A stretch of 64,000 nt of DNA from Paenibacillus sp. FJAT-29882 (GCF_001510645.1 NZ_LMVB01000001.1:1073854-1137853), one strand, 5' to 3'. Positions 17,819 through 28,121 are shown, counted from the stretch's first letter. A program made the numbers and translations. Notes: generated by a model not told the origin, from the letters alone.

Positions 17819-18658
17819 ATGAAACTGAAAAAAGAAAGACTTGATATTTTACTTGTTGAATCTGGGCTGGCAGAGACTCGGGAAAAAGCAAAACGAATGA
17901 TTATGGCGGGCCTTGTTTATGGAAATGAGGAAAGATTAGAGAAACCGGGTGAAAAGGTTTCAACTGATTTAGTACTTACTATCAAAGGGAAGGTCATGCC
18001 TTATGTATCCAGAGGTGGGCTAAAGCTAGAGAAAGCGTTGAAACAGTTTGATTTATCTGTTGAAGGAAAAGTACTGCTTGATATTGGAGCTTCAACAGGA
18101 GGATTCACTGACTGTGCCCTACAAAATGGAGCGCAAATGTCTTACGCGCTTGATGTGGGTTACAATCAGCTCGCCTGGAAGCTAAGGCAAGATGAGAGAG
18201 TGAAGGTAATGGAAAGAACAAATTTCCGCTACGTCACACCTACTGACCTTGATGGGGAAATGCCTAATTTTGCGAGCATTGATGTTTCATTTATCTCGCT
18301 TACATTGATCTTACCTGTCTTGAAAACATTATTGGTGGCTAATAGTGATGTTGTCGCCCTTGTTAAGCCTCAATTTGAGGCAGGCAAGGATCAAGTAGGT
18401 AAAAAAGGAATTGTTCGTGATGTAAAAATTCATCGTGAGGTTATGGATAAAATTATTCATTTCGCTCAAGGTGAGGGATATGATATTAATGACGCTTCTT
18501 TTTCTCCGATTAAAGGTGGCGAAGGGAATATCGAATTCCTTTTGCATCTTAAGTGGCAAGGTGAAAAAGATCAAGGTGAGAATTTCTTGAAGCAGTCGGT
18601 TGAAGAAATTGTTCAAAATGCTCATCAAGAATTAAAACAAACGAAAACTGATGAATGA
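17819..18658 (+). CDS. yqxC: TlyA-family rRNA (cytidine-2'-O)-methyltransferase YqxC
   Basis: This 279-residue protein has an N-terminal S4 RNA-binding domain (LDILLVESGLAETREKAKRM, PYVSRGGLKLEKAL) and a C-terminal FtsJ-like SAM-dependent methyltransferase domain (LLDIGASTGGFTDCALQNGA, ALVKPQFEAGKDQVGKKG). TlyA homologues 2'-O-methylate ribosomal RNA; some members have been described as haemolysins. The position between dxs and ahrC is standard for Bacillus. The start overlaps the TGAATGAATG region after dxs, suggesting coupling. Confidence 0.92.
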   Translation: MKLKKERLDILLVESGLAETREKAKRMIMAGLVYGNEERLEKPGEKVSTDLVLTIKGKVMPYVSRGGLKLEKALKQFDLSVEGKVLLDIGASTGGFTDCALQNGAQMSYALDVGYNQLAWKLRQDERVKVMERTNFRYVTPTDLDGEMPNFASIDVSFISLTLILPVLKTLLVANSDVVALVKPQFEAGKDQVGKKGIVRDVKIHREVMDKIIHFAQGEGYDINDASFSPIKGGEGNIEFLLHLKWQGEKDQGENFLKQSVEEIVQNAHQELKQTKTDE

Positions 18659-18665
18659 GTAGGAG

Positions 18666-18704
18666 AGCTCCTGATGCAGTAAAACTGTTGACGGAGCTTT
18701 TTTT
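18666..18704 (+). terminator. Terminator after yqxC
   Basis: AGCTCC (18666-18671) pairs with GGAGCT (18693-18698), followed by seven Ts. Confidence 0.8.
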
Positions 18705-18843
18705 ACAGATACTTATTCAAATAAATGCTTTCGAATACAAGAAAAAATTGTACAAATTCAACTAAATCCGCTAACATTATTTATATAATAAATATTCGCC
18801 GTCCAAGTGAATTGGACTGCTAACTTAGAGGTGCTTTAAATAG

Positions 18844-19293
18844 ATGAACAAAGGTCAACGACATATAAGGATTCGAGATATCATCACGAATAATGATATA
18901 GAAACGCAAGATGATTTAGTGGATGCGTTGAAAAATGCTGGCTTTTCTATCACGCAAGCGACGATTTCAAGAGATATTAAGGAACTGCATCTCGTGAAAG
19001 TACCGCTAATGGATGGTAGATACAAATACAGTCTACCTGCAGACCAGCGCTTTAATCCGCTTCAGAAATTAAAACGAATGCTGATAGATGCATTTGTCAA
19101 GATTGATTCGGCGAGCCATTTTCTCGTATTAAAAACCTTGCCAGGTAATGCTCAGGCAATAGGTGCCTTAATTGATCATTTAGATTGGGAAGAAATATTA
19201 GGGACGATTTGTGGCGATGATACATGCTTAATCATTTGCCGTACTCCAGAAGATACTGAGGAAATTTCTAATCGATTTTTAGACATGCTCTAA
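18844..19293 (+). CDS. ahrC: Arginine repressor/activator AhrC (ArgR)
   Basis: This 149-residue regulator has an N-terminal winged helix ([17 protein letters not shown]) and a C-terminal hexamerisation and arginine-binding domain ([32 protein letters not shown]). It represses arginine synthesis and activates arginine breakdown. The AT-rich upstream region contains a partial palindrome, TTATTTATATAATAAAT, around 18777-18793 that could be an ARG box for autoregulation, but the match is loose. It lies between yqxC and recN as in other Bacillaceae. Confidence 0.95.
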   Translation: MNKGQRHIRIRDIITNNDIETQDDLVDALKNAGFSITQATISRDIKELHLVKVPLMDGRYKYSLPADQRFNPLQKLKRMLIDAFVKIDSASHFLVLKTLPGNAQAIGALIDHLDWEEILGTICGDDTCLIICRTPEDTEEISNRFLDML

Positions 19294-19318
19294 TGAAGAC
19301 AAAAGAGGTGATGAGAGT

Positions 19319-21040
19319 TTGTTAACAGAACTTTCAATAAGAAACTTTGCAATTATTGAAGCCCTTTCAGTTTCGTTAGAGAAGGGCTTGACTGTTTTAA
19401 CAGGAGAAACGGGTGCTGGTAAATCGATCATTATCGATGCGATTCACCTGTTAGTTGGCGGTAGAGGATCTGCAGAGTTTATTAGACATGGGGAAAAAAA
19501 AGCGGAAATTGAAGGGCTATTTCAAATTGACGACGAACTCCATCCGGTTTATCAAAAAGCTTCGGAATTAGGGATCGAGATTAGCGATGGAATGATCGTG
19601 CTGCGCCGAGATATGTCGACAAATGGTAAAAGTGTCTGCAGGGTAAATGGCAAGCTTGTGACGATAGCACTGCTACGTGAAATTGGTAGAACGCTGATCG
19701 ATATTCATGGCCAGCATGAACATCAAGAACTGATGGATGAACGTCTTCATCTGCAACTGCTCGATCAATTTGGTGGAGAAAGAATTGCCAAGGCACTAGG
19801 GGAATACCAAAAGCTCTATAAAGAATATGATCATGCGATGAAACAACTACAGAAATTAAGCCAAAACGAACAACAAATGGTTCATCGTTTGGATTTAATT
19901 CAATTTCAATTTGATGAAATTCAGCGAGCGAATTTAAAGTTAAATGAGGATGAAGAGCTGTCTGAAGAAAGAAAGAAAATCAATAACTTTGAAAAAATTC
20001 ATGAGGCCCTGCAAACAAGCTATTTAGCATTATCGGGGGAGCAAAGAGGGCTTGATTGGCTATCTGTTGCGATGAATAACCTTGAAGAGGCTGCAGATCT
20101 TGATGAGACGGTTAAAACCATTACAGAGCCAGTCTCGAATAGTTATTACGTTCTTGAAGACGCAATCTCTTCTATTCGTGAACAGCTTGATGCTCTTGAA
20201 TATGACTCAGAACGTCTAGATTTTATTGAAAGTCGCTTGAATGAAATTAATCAGCTGAAACGGAAATATGGGGGCACGATTGAAGAGATTGTTGTATACG
20301 GTGCCGCAATTGAAGAAGAAATTGAAACACTTTTGAATCGTGAAACCCATATCACTAAGCTTGAGTCACAAATAAAATCAGTAAAGGCTGATTTGTTATT
20401 AGAAGCCAAAAATGTAAGTGAACTACGTGAAAAATATGCCAGACAACTGACAAAGAAAATACAACAGGAATTAAAAGAACTTCATATGCAAAAAACGGTA
20501 TTTGAAGCTCATTTCCATCACACAGCTTTTTCGTTTAGTGAAGGGGACTCCTCTACAATTGGACGTAACGGATTGGATGAGATGGAGTTTTATATTAGCA
20601 CGAATCCTGGAGAACCACTAAAGCCATTGTCTAAAATTGCTTCAGGCGGAGAATTATCGCGTATTATGCTTGCATTAAAAAGTATTTTTTCCAAACATCA
20701 AGGGATTACATCGATTATTTTTGATGAAGTGGACACAGGGGTCAGTGGTAGAGTAGCCCAATCCATTGCTGAAAAAATCTATAAAGTGGCCATTGATTCA
20801 CAAGTACTTTGTATTTCTCACTTACCACAAGTCGCTGCAATGGCAGATACGCACCTTTATATAGCAAAAAATATTAAGGCAGGCAGAACGAATACATCTG
20901 TTCATCCATTAAAGTATCCCGACAAGGTAAAGGAAATTGGTCGAATGATTTCTGGTGTTGAGATTACCGATTTAACCAAACAACATGCTGAAGAACTTTT
21001 ACAACAGACGGAAAAAATTAAACAGACTGCTGGGGTATAG
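19319..21040 (+). CDS. recN: DNA repair protein RecN
   Basis: RecN (573 residues) is an SMC-like ATPase recruited early to double-strand breaks. The Walker A motif GETGAGKSIIIDAIHLL is at residues about 30-46. Two long coiled-coil arms follow, and the C-terminal half has the ABC signature LSKIASGGELSRIMLALK and the Walker B block IIFDEVDTGVSGR. The TTG at 19319 has AGAGGTGATG upstream and gives the conserved start LTELSIRNFAIIE. It is followed by a long-form intergenic repeat. Confidence 0.95.
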   Translation: MLTELSIRNFAIIEALSVSLEKGLTVLTGETGAGKSIIIDAIHLLVGGRGSAEFIRHGEKKAEIEGLFQIDDELHPVYQKASELGIEISDGMIVLRRDMSTNGKSVCRVNGKLVTIALLREIGRTLIDIHGQHEHQELMDERLHLQLLDQFGGERIAKALGEYQKLYKEYDHAMKQLQKLSQNEQQMVHRLDLIQFQFDEIQRANLKLNEDEELSEERKKINNFEKIHEALQTSYLALSGEQRGLDWLSVAMNNLEEAADLDETVKTITEPVSNSYYVLEDAISSIREQLDALEYDSERLDFIESRLNEINQLKRKYGGTIEEIVVYGAAIEEEIETLLNRETHITKLESQIKSVKADLLLEAKNVSELREKYARQLTKKIQQELKELHMQKTVFEAHFHHTAFSFSEGDSSTIGRNGLDEMEFYISTNPGEPLKPLSKIASGGELSRIMLALKSIFSKHQGITSIIFDEVDTGVSGRVAQSIAEKIYKVAIDSQVLCISHLPQVAAMADTHLYIAKNIKAGRTNTSVHPLKYPDKVKEIGRMISGVEITDLTKQHAEELLQQTEKIKQTAGV

Positions 21041-21042
21041 TC

Positions 21043-21180
21043 TTATCCCGGTGTAACAGGCCGTAATATCCCCACCTCAATTTTTGTGTGAAATAGGTGG
21101 TGATAAACAGCCTGTAAAGCCCCGATTGGTTCAACTAACCATTAGCGGAAAGTCACCGATAATGGAAGTTTCACTTTATT
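21043..21180 (+). repeat. Intergenic repeat, long form
   Basis: TTATCCCGGTGTAACAGG and CCGTAATATCCCCACCT are followed by AGGTGG, then AAACAGCCTGTAAAGCCCCG. CCATTA/TAATGG comes directly before AAGTTTCACTTTAT. ACAGGCCGT pairs with ACAGCCTGT with one G-T pair, and CCACCT with AGGTGG. The left edge is 3 bases after the recN stop. Confidence 0.8.
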
Positions 21181-21205
21181 CGTAATTTCACAATATTTTT
21201 CATTG

Positions 21206-21237
21206 AAAAGCTATCCAAAAACGGATAGCTTTTATTT
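21206..21237 (+). terminator. Terminator between recN and spoIVB
   Basis: AAAAGCTATCC (21206-21216) and GGATAGCTTTT (21223-21233) form a perfect 11-bp stem with T-rich sequence after it. Confidence 0.88.
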
Positions 21238-21327
21238 TTGCCCAGAGTTATAAATGCTTGCTGTGAGGGCTACATTAAAGGTGTAGCCATTTAGGACTTG
21301 AAGCAAAAGCGAGGGGAGTGAAAAAGA

Positions 21328-22623
21328 TTGTACAAACAATGGATCAAAAGAATTATCGGTGGAATTCTCCTTGTTTCGCTATTGACATTAGGATTGTATC
21401 AACCATTTCGCGAGTATTTTTCAATTCCTAAAAAAATTGTCCTTTTCGAAGGTGAACAATATAGCATCCGTAATAATTTGGCTGTTCATGCGACAACTCA
21501 TTCAAATGAAAAAGGGGTAACTGTTCAAGATGAATCGGGTTTGCTGACACTTGACGCAGATAAACCTGGAACGAGCGAACTGCTTCTGAATGTTGCTGGA
21601 TTCCCAGTCAAGAAAGTGGATGTTCATGTATTAAAGGATTTCAAGGTGATTCCTGGAGGACAGTCAATTGGTGTGAAATTAAATACGCTCGGAGTATTAG
21701 TAGTTGGACACCATCTAGTGGAAACAGGTGAAGGCAAGAAATCACCTGGTGAAGCAGCACATGTCATGATAGGTGATATTATTACCCAAATAAATGGCCA
21801 GACAATCAAAAAAATGTCTGATGTAACCCCTTATGTACAACAAGCAGGTGAAAAAGGTGAACCCCTTCAACTTGTGATATCACGTGAGAAAGAAAGCTTT
21901 AAGACAACCCTTTTACCATTAAAAGATGAAAATGAAGGTACGTACAAGCTTGGACTTTATATTCGCGACTCAGCCGCTGGAATTGGCACGATGACATTTT
22001 ATCATCCTGAAACAAAGAAATATGGGGCACTCGGCCATGTAATTTCAGATATGGATACGAAAAAACCAATTGTTGTAAAAGACGGACAAATAGTTCAATC
22101 AACTGTAACATCCATTGAAAAAGGAAGCAACGGAGATCCGGGTGAAAAATTAGCTCGATTCTCGTCAAATAAAGAAGTAATCGGTAATATTAACAGAAAT
22201 AGTCCATTTGGAATTTTTGGACAAATGAAAAAAGAAGTCGGAAATGGGATTGCAGATCAACCTCTGCCAATTACTTTATCCCATGAAGTAAAAGAAGGGC
22301 CAGCAAAGATATTAACCGTATTAGAAGGTTCAACAGTAGAGGAATTTGATGTTGAAATTGTTAGTACGATACCACAAAAATTCCCAGCTATTAAAGGGAT
22401 TGTTTTAAAGGTAACTGATAAAAAGTTACTAGAGAAAACTGGCGGGATTGTTCAAGGAATGAGTGGTAGCCCTATTATTCAAAATGGAAAATTAGTTGGT
22501 GCTGTGACCCATGTTTTCGTCAATGATCCAACGAGTGGGTATGGTGTCCATATTGAATGGATGCTAAACGAGGCCGGCATTGATATATATGAAAAATCTG
22601 GTCCCAAAGAGAAAGCAAGTTGA
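21328..22623 (+). CDS. spoIVB: SpoIVB signalling serine peptidase
   Basis: SpoIVB (431 residues) is secreted from the forespore into the space between the membranes and cleaves SpoIVFA, which activates pro-sigma-K processing. A membrane anchor/signal ([19 protein letters not shown]) is followed by a PDZ domain (about residues 120-190, with [20 protein letters not shown]) and the S55 peptidase domain. The likely catalytic histidine is in GALGHVISD and Ser379 is in [12 protein letters not shown]. The TTG start has GAGGGGAG upstream. It precedes spo0A in the standard order. Confidence 0.96.
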   Translation: MYKQWIKRIIGGILLVSLLTLGLYQPFREYFSIPKKIVLFEGEQYSIRNNLAVHATTHSNEKGVTVQDESGLLTLDADKPGTSELLLNVAGFPVKKVDVHVLKDFKVIPGGQSIGVKLNTLGVLVVGHHLVETGEGKKSPGEAAHVMIGDIITQINGQTIKKMSDVTPYVQQAGEKGEPLQLVISREKESFKTTLLPLKDENEGTYKLGLYIRDSAAGIGTMTFYHPETKKYGALGHVISDMDTKKPIVVKDGQIVQSTVTSIEKGSNGDPGEKLARFSSNKEVIGNINRNSPFGIFGQMKKEVGNGIADQPLPITLSHEVKEGPAKILTVLEGSTVEEFDVEIVSTIPQKFPAIKGIVLKVTDKKLLEKTGGIVQGMSGSPIIQNGKLVGAVTHVFVNDPTSGYGVHIEWMLNEAGIDIYEKSGPKEKAS

Positions 22624-22625
22624 AC

Positions 22626-22653
22626 AAAGGAGCCTCCAGTCTGGGCTCCTTTT
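22626..22653 (+). terminator. Terminator after spoIVB
   Basis: AAAGGAGCC pairs with GGCTCCTTT around TCCAGTCTG, followed by TTCC. Confidence 0.82.
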
Positions 22654-22744
22654 CCTGTTCACAAAAAGGATTGTCAAATATTTTGTGCATATCAATCCGT
22701 TTTATTCCTTTATTATGGTAGAATAAAATAAGAAATAAAGAATA

Positions 22745-22864
22745 TTCGACAAAGCCTATATTGTTTAGCGAACACGGTCGAAAACAAGCGAATTTATGAG
22801 AAAAATATTGATTTTTTATAAATTTTATAAAATTAAAAGGAATTTAGTTTCCTATGTCGAAAAT
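22745..22864 (+). promoter_or_regulatory. spo0A control region with 0A boxes
   Basis: Two exact matches to the Spo0A-binding core TGTCGAA are present: the complement TTCGACA at 22745-22751 and TGTCGAA at 22855-22861, with a near match GGTCGAA around 22777. A sigma-H-like promoter AGGAATT (22838-22844), an 11-base spacer and GTCGAAAAT (22856-22864) overlaps the second box. The arrangement resembles the sporulation promoter of B. subtilis spo0A, which is switched on by sigma-H and Spo0A~P. Binding is inferred. Confidence 0.7.
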
Positions 22865-22930
22865 TTCAATTACAATGTTTTTAGAAATAATAGAAAAAAT
22901 GACCAATTGTAGTTGAGGAGGAATTCAATA

Positions 22931-23719
22931 GTGAAGAAAATTAAGGTATGTATTGTGGATGATAATAAAGAACTGGTGTCCTTATTGGATGAATATATTT
23001 CATCTCAGGAGGATATGGAAGTAATCGGTATATCTTATAACGGACAGGACTGTTTAAATCTTCTAGAAAATATCGAACCTGATATACTTATATTAGATAT
23101 TATCATGCCGCATTTAGATGGCCTTGCGGTTTTGGAAAAATTAAGGGAAATGAAACGTGGTTCTATGCCGAATGTCATTATGTTAACTGCTTTTGGTCAA
23201 GAAGACGTAACAAAGAAAGCGGTTGATCTTGGAGCTGCCTATTTCATCCTCAAACCATTTGATATGGAAAACTTAGGAGGGCATATTCGCCAGGTAAGTG
23301 GAAAAAGTAATCAAATGACGAATAAATCTTCACAACTAGGATATCGCCCAGTTGAATCCAAACCAAGAAATCTTGATGCTAACATCACCAGTATTATCCA
23401 CGAAATTGGTGTTCCTGCTCATATTAAAGGTTATATGTATTTAAGGGAAGCGATTTCAATGGTCTATAATGATATTGAGTTACTAGGGTCTATCACAAAA
23501 GTTCTATATCCCGATATTGCTAAGAAATATAATACAACGGCAAGTAGGGTGGAACGCGCAATTCGTCACGCCATTGAAGTTGCTTGGAGTCGGGGCAATA
23601 TTGAATCCATTTCTTCCTTATTTGGCTATACAGTTTCCATGTCCAAAGCAAAACCAACAAATTCGGAATTCATCGCCATGGTAGCGGATAAATTGCGGTT
23701 AGAACATAAGGCTTCTTGA
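22931..23719 (+). CDS. spo0A: Master regulator of sporulation Spo0A
   Basis: Spo0A (262 residues) is the phosphorelay response regulator that commits the cell to sporulation. The receiver domain has Asp10-Asp11 (IVDDNKE), the phosphoacceptor Asp56 ([12 protein letters not shown]), the threonine in LTAFGQEDV and the lysine in FILKPFD. The C-terminal effector domain, from [17 protein letters not shown] to [13 protein letters not shown], is essentially the canonical Bacillus sequence. The GTG at 22931 with GAGGAGG 9 bases upstream gives the family length; the TTG at 22913 would overlap the ribosome-binding site. Confidence 0.98.
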   Translation: MKKIKVCIVDDNKELVSLLDEYISSQEDMEVIGISYNGQDCLNLLENIEPDILILDIIMPHLDGLAVLEKLREMKRGSMPNVIMLTAFGQEDVTKKAVDLGAAYFILKPFDMENLGGHIRQVSGKSNQMTNKSSQLGYRPVESKPRNLDANITSIIHEIGVPAHIKGYMYLREAISMVYNDIELLGSITKVLYPDIAKKYNTTASRVERAIRHAIEVAWSRGNIESISSLFGYTVSMSKAKPTNSEFIAMVADKLRLEHKAS

Positions 23720-23785
23720 GAGGGTTAGAATTTAAATATTCTTGCCCTTAAGAAGTAATCCTGATAATTATAGGCACTTTCGAGT

Positions 23786-23824
23786 TATCGGGTTTATCCG
23801 ATATGGGCGAAGCTGCTTTTTTTT
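23786..23824 (+). terminator. Possible terminator after spo0A
   Basis: TATCGG (23786-23791) pairs with CCGATA (23798-23803); a T run follows only 13 bases later (23817-23824), so the fit to a classic terminator is imperfect. Confidence 0.4.
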
Positions 23825-24091
23825 ATGGGTACTAGGTAAATCGTTACGATTCGTTCTAAAAACTTCATACAATCGAATAGATCATGTATTCAAGTGGTTG
23901 TGAAAGGATTAAGCAACGAAAAATGACTTTTATAAAAGAAAGCGATTGCGGAATGGGTTGGAAATAATTAAAGAATGGTCTCTGATAACATATTTGCCTC
24001 ATCCGTAGCTGATATACGGAAGATTGTCTCCTTTTGTGAATATCCCCGTTTTGTCACCGAGATTCTGGCTAAAAGCGCATATCAATATTTC
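23825..24091 (+). other. Spo0A-yqiK intergenic region, no clear gene
   Basis: No recognisable gene lies between spo0A and yqiK (about 730 bases in total). A 68-codon frame from 23975 runs into the repeat at 24092 and shows no known motif. After the repeat, the reading around 24230-24290 (KTVNGKDVLVAFTM in one frame) looks protein-like but is flanked by stops, so it may be a gene remnant. Confidence 0.35.
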
Positions 24092-24198
24092 TATCCCGCT
24101 TTAACGGGCAGTAGGACCCCACCTCAAGGCTTAAAGGAAGCAAAGAAGCTTAAGGTGGGGAATGAAGAAAAGCCTCACTGATTGAAGTTTCACTTTAT
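24092..24198 (+). repeat. Intergenic repeat, middle-length form
   Basis: TATCCCGCTTTAACGGGCAG opens the element. A different internal hairpin follows, CCCCACCT with AAGG CTT arms pairing with AAGCTTAAGGTGGGG (about 24116-24160), then CCTCACTGATTGAAG and TTTCACTTTAT. Compared with the short copies, an extra stem has been inserted between the two conserved ends. Confidence 0.8.
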
Positions 24199-24454
24199 GA
24201 AGCTGTAGTGGTAACAGGTATGTAGTCTGAATTAATTAAGGGAATAAAAACTGTGAACGGCAAAGATGTGCTTGTCGCCTTTACAATGTAAATGATGTTT
24301 TTTACTATAGATATTCTGTAATGTGAAAATTTGGCTGGTTGAGAAAATATGGTTAGAAACATATAAAACCAGTTGAACAAGATGGTAAAAGAGGCCTGCT
24401 TAAGTGGAACAAATACTTGCATTTTAAATGAATTTAACTTGGGAGGAATTAGGC

Positions 24455-25189
24455 ATGACTCAAATAATTGCTCATAGGGGAGCCGCCGGAACGCACCCAG
24501 AGAATACAATGGTTTCCTTTTACGAGGCTTACAGAGTAGGAGCTGATGGAATTGAGTTAGATGTACAACTTTCCAAAGATGGTGAAGTGGTTGTGATTCA
24601 CGATGAATTATTGGACCGCACAACGACAGGTAAAGGAAATGTGAAAGATTATCTGTGGAAAGATCTGCAATTATTAGGGGCGGGATATAAGTTTCGGAAG
24701 CAGTTCGCGGACGCTACGATCCCTAACCTAGAGGAAGTGCTTGCTTGGATTCAAGGGACGAATATGATTTTAAATATTGAATTGAAAAATGGCGTTTATC
24801 CATACTTAGGTCTTGAAGAGAAAGTTATCGCTTTAGTGCGGACGTACTCCATGGAAAAGCGGGTCATTTTGTCTTCTTTTAATCATTATAGTCTTGTGCA
24901 CGCATACCGACTTGCCCCAGAGATTGAAACAGCGCCACTTTATCGGGATGGCTTATATATGCCATGGATATATGCTACATCAATTGGGGCGAAAGCGATT
25001 CACCCTTCTATTCACACGGCACCTGATGCAATCATTGCAGCGTCAATGAAAGAAGGTGTAGCAGTCCGTCCTTATACGATTAATAAAGAAGATAAAATGA
25101 GACATCTTTTCGAAATGGGCATCAGCGCATTTATAACTGATTTTCCAGAGCGAGCAGTAAAATTACGAAATACGATAGAAGCACAATAA
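24455..25189 (+). CDS. yqiK: Glycerophosphodiester phosphodiesterase
   Basis: This 244-residue GDPD-family enzyme is predicted to hydrolyse glycerophosphodiesters to glycerol-3-phosphate and an alcohol. The catalytic IIAHRGAAGTHPENTM, GIELDVQLSKDGEVVVIHDE with the metal ligands Glu and Asp, and LDRTTTGKGNV are intact, and LNIELKNGVYPYLG supplies a further metal site. There is no signal peptide, so it should act in the cytoplasm. The ATG at 24455 has GGGAGG 7-9 bases upstream. The B. subtilis homologue yqiK lies in the same neighbourhood. Confidence 0.92.
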   Translation: MTQIIAHRGAAGTHPENTMVSFYEAYRVGADGIELDVQLSKDGEVVVIHDELLDRTTTGKGNVKDYLWKDLQLLGAGYKFRKQFADATIPNLEEVLAWIQGTNMILNIELKNGVYPYLGLEEKVIALVRTYSMEKRVILSSFNHYSLVHAYRLAPEIETAPLYRDGLYMPWIYATSIGAKAIHPSIHTAPDAIIAASMKEGVAVRPYTINKEDKMRHLFEMGISAFITDFPERAVKLRNTIEAQ

Positions 25190-25393
25190 TTGAAAAAGAA
25201 CAAAACAAATATGGCGTTAAAATGCGACCATTTACTCTGAAGAACTCACCCTGTAACATGATGCGCTCGCCTAATCACAACGGTGGCGGTGTGAAGCTGG
25301 ATTTTGGATGCTTTCTCGATAAAATAAGTATACCTGCTAGGTAGATTGGCTAGATTAATAAATCGCGAAGCCTCGCCCCCATGTCCTTCATAC

Positions 25394-25530
25394 AAAAAAA
25401 GAGGATGTCTTAAAAAGTAAAGGATCAGACCAGCAACTAGTGTATACAGTTTAAATGAAGTGTGAATATCACGATAAACTGTAAGCTTATAGTTGGATCA
25501 GCCCCTTTTTTTAGGACAGCCTCTTTTTTA
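25394..25530 (+). repeat. GGATCAGACC hairpin element between convergent genes
   Basis: AAAAAAAGAGGATGTCTTAAAA at the left pairs with TTTAGGACAGCCTCTTTTTT at the right, GGATCAGACC with the GGATCAGCCCC region, and ACAGTTTA with TAAACTGT inside. It shares TGTCTTAAAA and the CAGACC core with the element at 2544. It lies between yqiK and the convergent yqzF and overlaps the yqzF stop, so it probably serves as a two-way terminator. The bases between 25190 and 25393 show no gene. Confidence 0.7.
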
Positions 25531-25761
25531 TACTTTAAATCTTGTTTGTACCTTTTCTTTCTTTCGGTCGCGATGAAGCACAAATCCTGCGATAAACCCA
25601 ATCCCACCAATGGTTAGAAGCAAACCAACTAAAAATTGAACCCAAAGGGCTGAGAAGGGAAATTGAGAGATCCCAAACACCATGTCTCGCATTATTTTAA
25701 TTCCGTAGGCGGCAAGTGCACCGGGTATGAAAAGGATAAGAAAAGCGATAGCTCGTTTCAT
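25528..25761 (-). CDS. yqzF: DUF2627 membrane protein YqzF
   Basis: This 77-residue protein has two predicted membrane spans (IAFLILFIPGALAAYGIKIM and LVGLLLTIGGIGFIAGFVL) and a basic tail. It is the only clear minus-strand gene of the window. It lies between yqiK and bkdR and diverges from bkdR, as yqzF does in B. subtilis. GAGGGGTTTTTATTT precedes the start on its strand. Its function is unknown. Confidence 0.88.
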   Translation of the reverse strand: MKRAIAFLILFIPGALAAYGIKIMRDMVFGISQFPFSALWVQFLVGLLLTIGGIGFIAGFVLHRDRKKEKVQTRFKV

Positions 25762-25964
25762 AAATAAAAACCCCTCAAATTGAGAAATTTGGAACTAAGT
25801 ATTGTGCCTTATTATGATAGGATGTCTTATTTTATATGATAAGGGAAGCATTAGATTTGTCAAGTGACAACTAATTCATTAAAATAAGGGTATTGTTGAA
25901 AAAACTTGCGTTTATTAATGGGTGTATTGTGAAGAAAATTGCAGATATAGCCGAGGTGGTATTC

Positions 25965-28043
25965 ATGCAACAAGTAATGATCGTTGGGGCAGGACCGTGT
26001 GGAACAGCAATTTTGCGAATGCTACATGAAAGTCCGCTGTTTTTAGTATCTTTTGTTGTTGATATCAATGAAAATGCAGAAGGGATGGTGTATGCAAAAA
26101 AACTGTCTATTCCAACCGCTACTGATTGGGCATCTGTAAATATGGAATCGATTGATGTGATTATCGAAGCAACAGGATATGAACAGGTATTTCAAGAGAT
26201 CAGGAAAGCAGGGCAGGGGAACTTTTTGTTGATTCCTGGTAATGTCGCATATCTCATATCTGAGCTTTTTCAAGAAAAAAAATTACTAATCGAAACGCTT
26301 GAAAAACAATTGTATAAGCATGACCTCATTTTCAATACGACAAATGATGGGATGATCGTTATTGATAAGCGTGGTTATATCATGTTGTTTAACCGTAGTG
26401 CAGAACGAATGACAGAAAAGGTACGGGAAGACGTAATGGGTATGCATATCCATGAGGTAATCCATAATAGCAGGCTCCCAAAAATTCTTCAGACGAATCG
26501 AACCGAAGTAAATAAAGAACAAGTGCTTGAAAATGGCCTGAAAATCATTACGACACGAATGCCGTTGCTTGATGAACAAAATGAAATAATCGGGGCGTTT
26601 GCAGTTTTCAAGGATATTACCGAAGCTGTTGATTTAGCGGAGCAAATAACGGACCTTAAGGAAGTGCAGACATTGCTTGAGGCGATTATCCAGTCAAGTA
26701 ATGATGCCATATCCGTCGTGGATGAGGAAGGGCGGGGGCTGATCATCAATCCCGCATATACGAGAATTACTGGCTTAAGCCGAAAAGAAATTATTGGTAA
26801 ACCTGCAACTGCGGATATTTATGAAGGAGACAGCATGCATATGCGAGTCTTACAAACGAGAAGACCTGTCAGAGGCATTAATATGAGATTGGGCCCTAAT
26901 CGGAAAGATGTGATTGTCAATGTTGCGCCAGTGATTGTCGATGGACGTCTGAAAGGAAGTGTCGGCGTCGTTCATGATGTCACAGAAATTCAGCAGTTAA
27001 CGGCTGAATTAACTCGAGCTAGGCAAATAATCAGAACCTTGGAAGCAAAATATACCTTTGCTGATATTATTGGAAAATCAGAGGGAATGAGTTTGCCAAT
27101 TGAACAGGCAAAGCTTTGTGCGAAAACGCCGGCGACAGTACTCCTTCGTGGTGAATCCGGAACAGGAAAAGAATTGTTTGCGCATGCGATACATAATGCA
27201 AGCGACAGAAAGTATAACAAATTCGTTCGAGTAAACTGTGCAACGATTTCAGAAACGCTTCTTGAAAGTGAGTTATTTGGCTATGATGAAGGGGCGTTTA
27301 CTGGAGCTAAACGCGGTGGGAAAAAAGGCTATTTTGAAGAAGCGAATAATGGCAGTATTTTTCTCGATGAAATTGGTGAATTGAAAGGAAATATGCAAGC
27401 AAAATTATTACGAGTGCTGCAGGAGAATGAAATTGTTAGGGTGGGAGGAACAACTCCGATCCCAATAAATATCCGTGTGATTGCAGCGACAAATATTAAT
27501 TTGGAAAAAGCAATTTCTGATGGTAGCTTTCGCGAGGATTTGTACTTTAGAATGAACCAGATGCCGATTCGTATTTCGCCTTTAAGGAACCGGAAGGAAG
27601 ATATGAAAGAGCTAGCTCTCCATTTAATTCAAAAAATCAATCAAGAGTATGGTCGAATGATTGAAGGGATTAGTGATCTCGCGATTGAACGATTAAAACA
27701 ATACGATTGGCCTGGGAATGTAAGAGAGCTAGAAAACATTCTTGGACGGACGATTATCTTTATGAAATTAAATGAAACAATTATCGAAGAGCATCATATT
27801 CCTGATTTTATCGAATCCTATAATCAAGGCTGTAAAGACTCACCATTTAAAAAAAATCACTTACAGTCAGAGAATGAGCCCCTTAGTGAACAGATGGATC
27901 GTTATGAATATCAGATCATTAAACAAGCTCTAATGAAAAACTCAGGAAATAAAACAAATACGGCAAAAATGTTAGGCGTTTCGGTTCGTAACCTCTATTA
28001 TAAAATGGAAAAGCATGGACTTGAAAATGTTGACACGCAATAA
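25965..28043 (+). CDS. bkdR: Sigma-54-dependent activator BkdR
   Basis: BkdR (692 residues, the B. subtilis length) activates the branched-chain keto acid operon together with sigma-L. An N-terminal Rossmann-like domain ([14 protein letters not shown]) is followed by PAS domains (about 125-240 and 245-360). The AAA domain has Walker [19 protein letters not shown], the sigma-54 contact loop [17 protein letters not shown] and [11 protein letters not shown]. The C-terminal Fis-type helix-turn-helix is [17 protein letters not shown]. The ATG at 25965, preceded by AGGTGG, is chosen over the TTG at 25893. A sigma-54 promoter lies just downstream. Confidence 0.96.
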   Translation: MQQVMIVGAGPCGTAILRMLHESPLFLVSFVVDINENAEGMVYAKKLSIPTATDWASVNMESIDVIIEATGYEQVFQEIRKAGQGNFLLIPGNVAYLISELFQEKKLLIETLEKQLYKHDLIFNTTNDGMIVIDKRGYIMLFNRSAERMTEKVREDVMGMHIHEVIHNSRLPKILQTNRTEVNKEQVLENGLKIITTRMPLLDEQNEIIGAFAVFKDITEAVDLAEQITDLKEVQTLLEAIIQSSNDAISVVDEEGRGLIINPAYTRITGLSRKEIIGKPATADIYEGDSMHMRVLQTRRPVRGINMRLGPNRKDVIVNVAPVIVDGRLKGSVGVVHDVTEIQQLTAELTRARQIIRTLEAKYTFADIIGKSEGMSLPIEQAKLCAKTPATVLLRGESGTGKELFAHAIHNASDRKYNKFVRVNCATISETLLESELFGYDEGAFTGAKRGGKKGYFEEANNGSIFLDEIGELKGNMQAKLLRVLQENEIVRVGGTTPIPINIRVIAATNINLEKAISDGSFREDLYFRMNQMPIRISPLRNRKEDMKELALHLIQKINQEYGRMIEGISDLAIERLKQYDWPGNVRELENILGRTIIFMKLNETIIEEHHIPDFIESYNQGCKDSPFKKNHLQSENEPLSEQMDRYEYQIIKQALMKNSGNKTNTAKMLGVSVRNLYYKMEKHGLENVDTQ

Positions 28044-28054
28044 ATTTCATGATG

Positions 28055-28068
28055 TGCAAATATTTGCA
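28055..28068 (+). promoter_or_regulatory. Palindrome, candidate BkdR upstream activating site
   Basis: TGCAAATATTTGCA is a perfect 14-base palindrome located 54 bases before the -24/-12 promoter. Activators of the BkdR class bind such inverted repeats upstream of sigma-54 promoters, so this is the best candidate site; binding is inferred. Confidence 0.5.
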
Positions 28069-28121
28069 TATTATTTTTAAAAGATCGTTATCCAAATCAG
28101 ATTGTAGCGGCCATATAAAAT

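Noticed and set aside
18777..18793. ARG box upstream of ahrC as a firm regulatory site
   Set aside because: The palindrome is AT-only in its core and matches the ARG box poorly, so it is mentioned only under ahrC.
23975..24181. A 68-codon frame between spo0A and yqiK
   Set aside because: Its second half is the intergenic repeat, and no motif or good ribosome-binding site is visible.
24195..24623. A 142-codon minus-strand frame over the start of yqiK
   Set aside because: It overlaps the conserved GDPD coding sequence on the other strand and has no known features.
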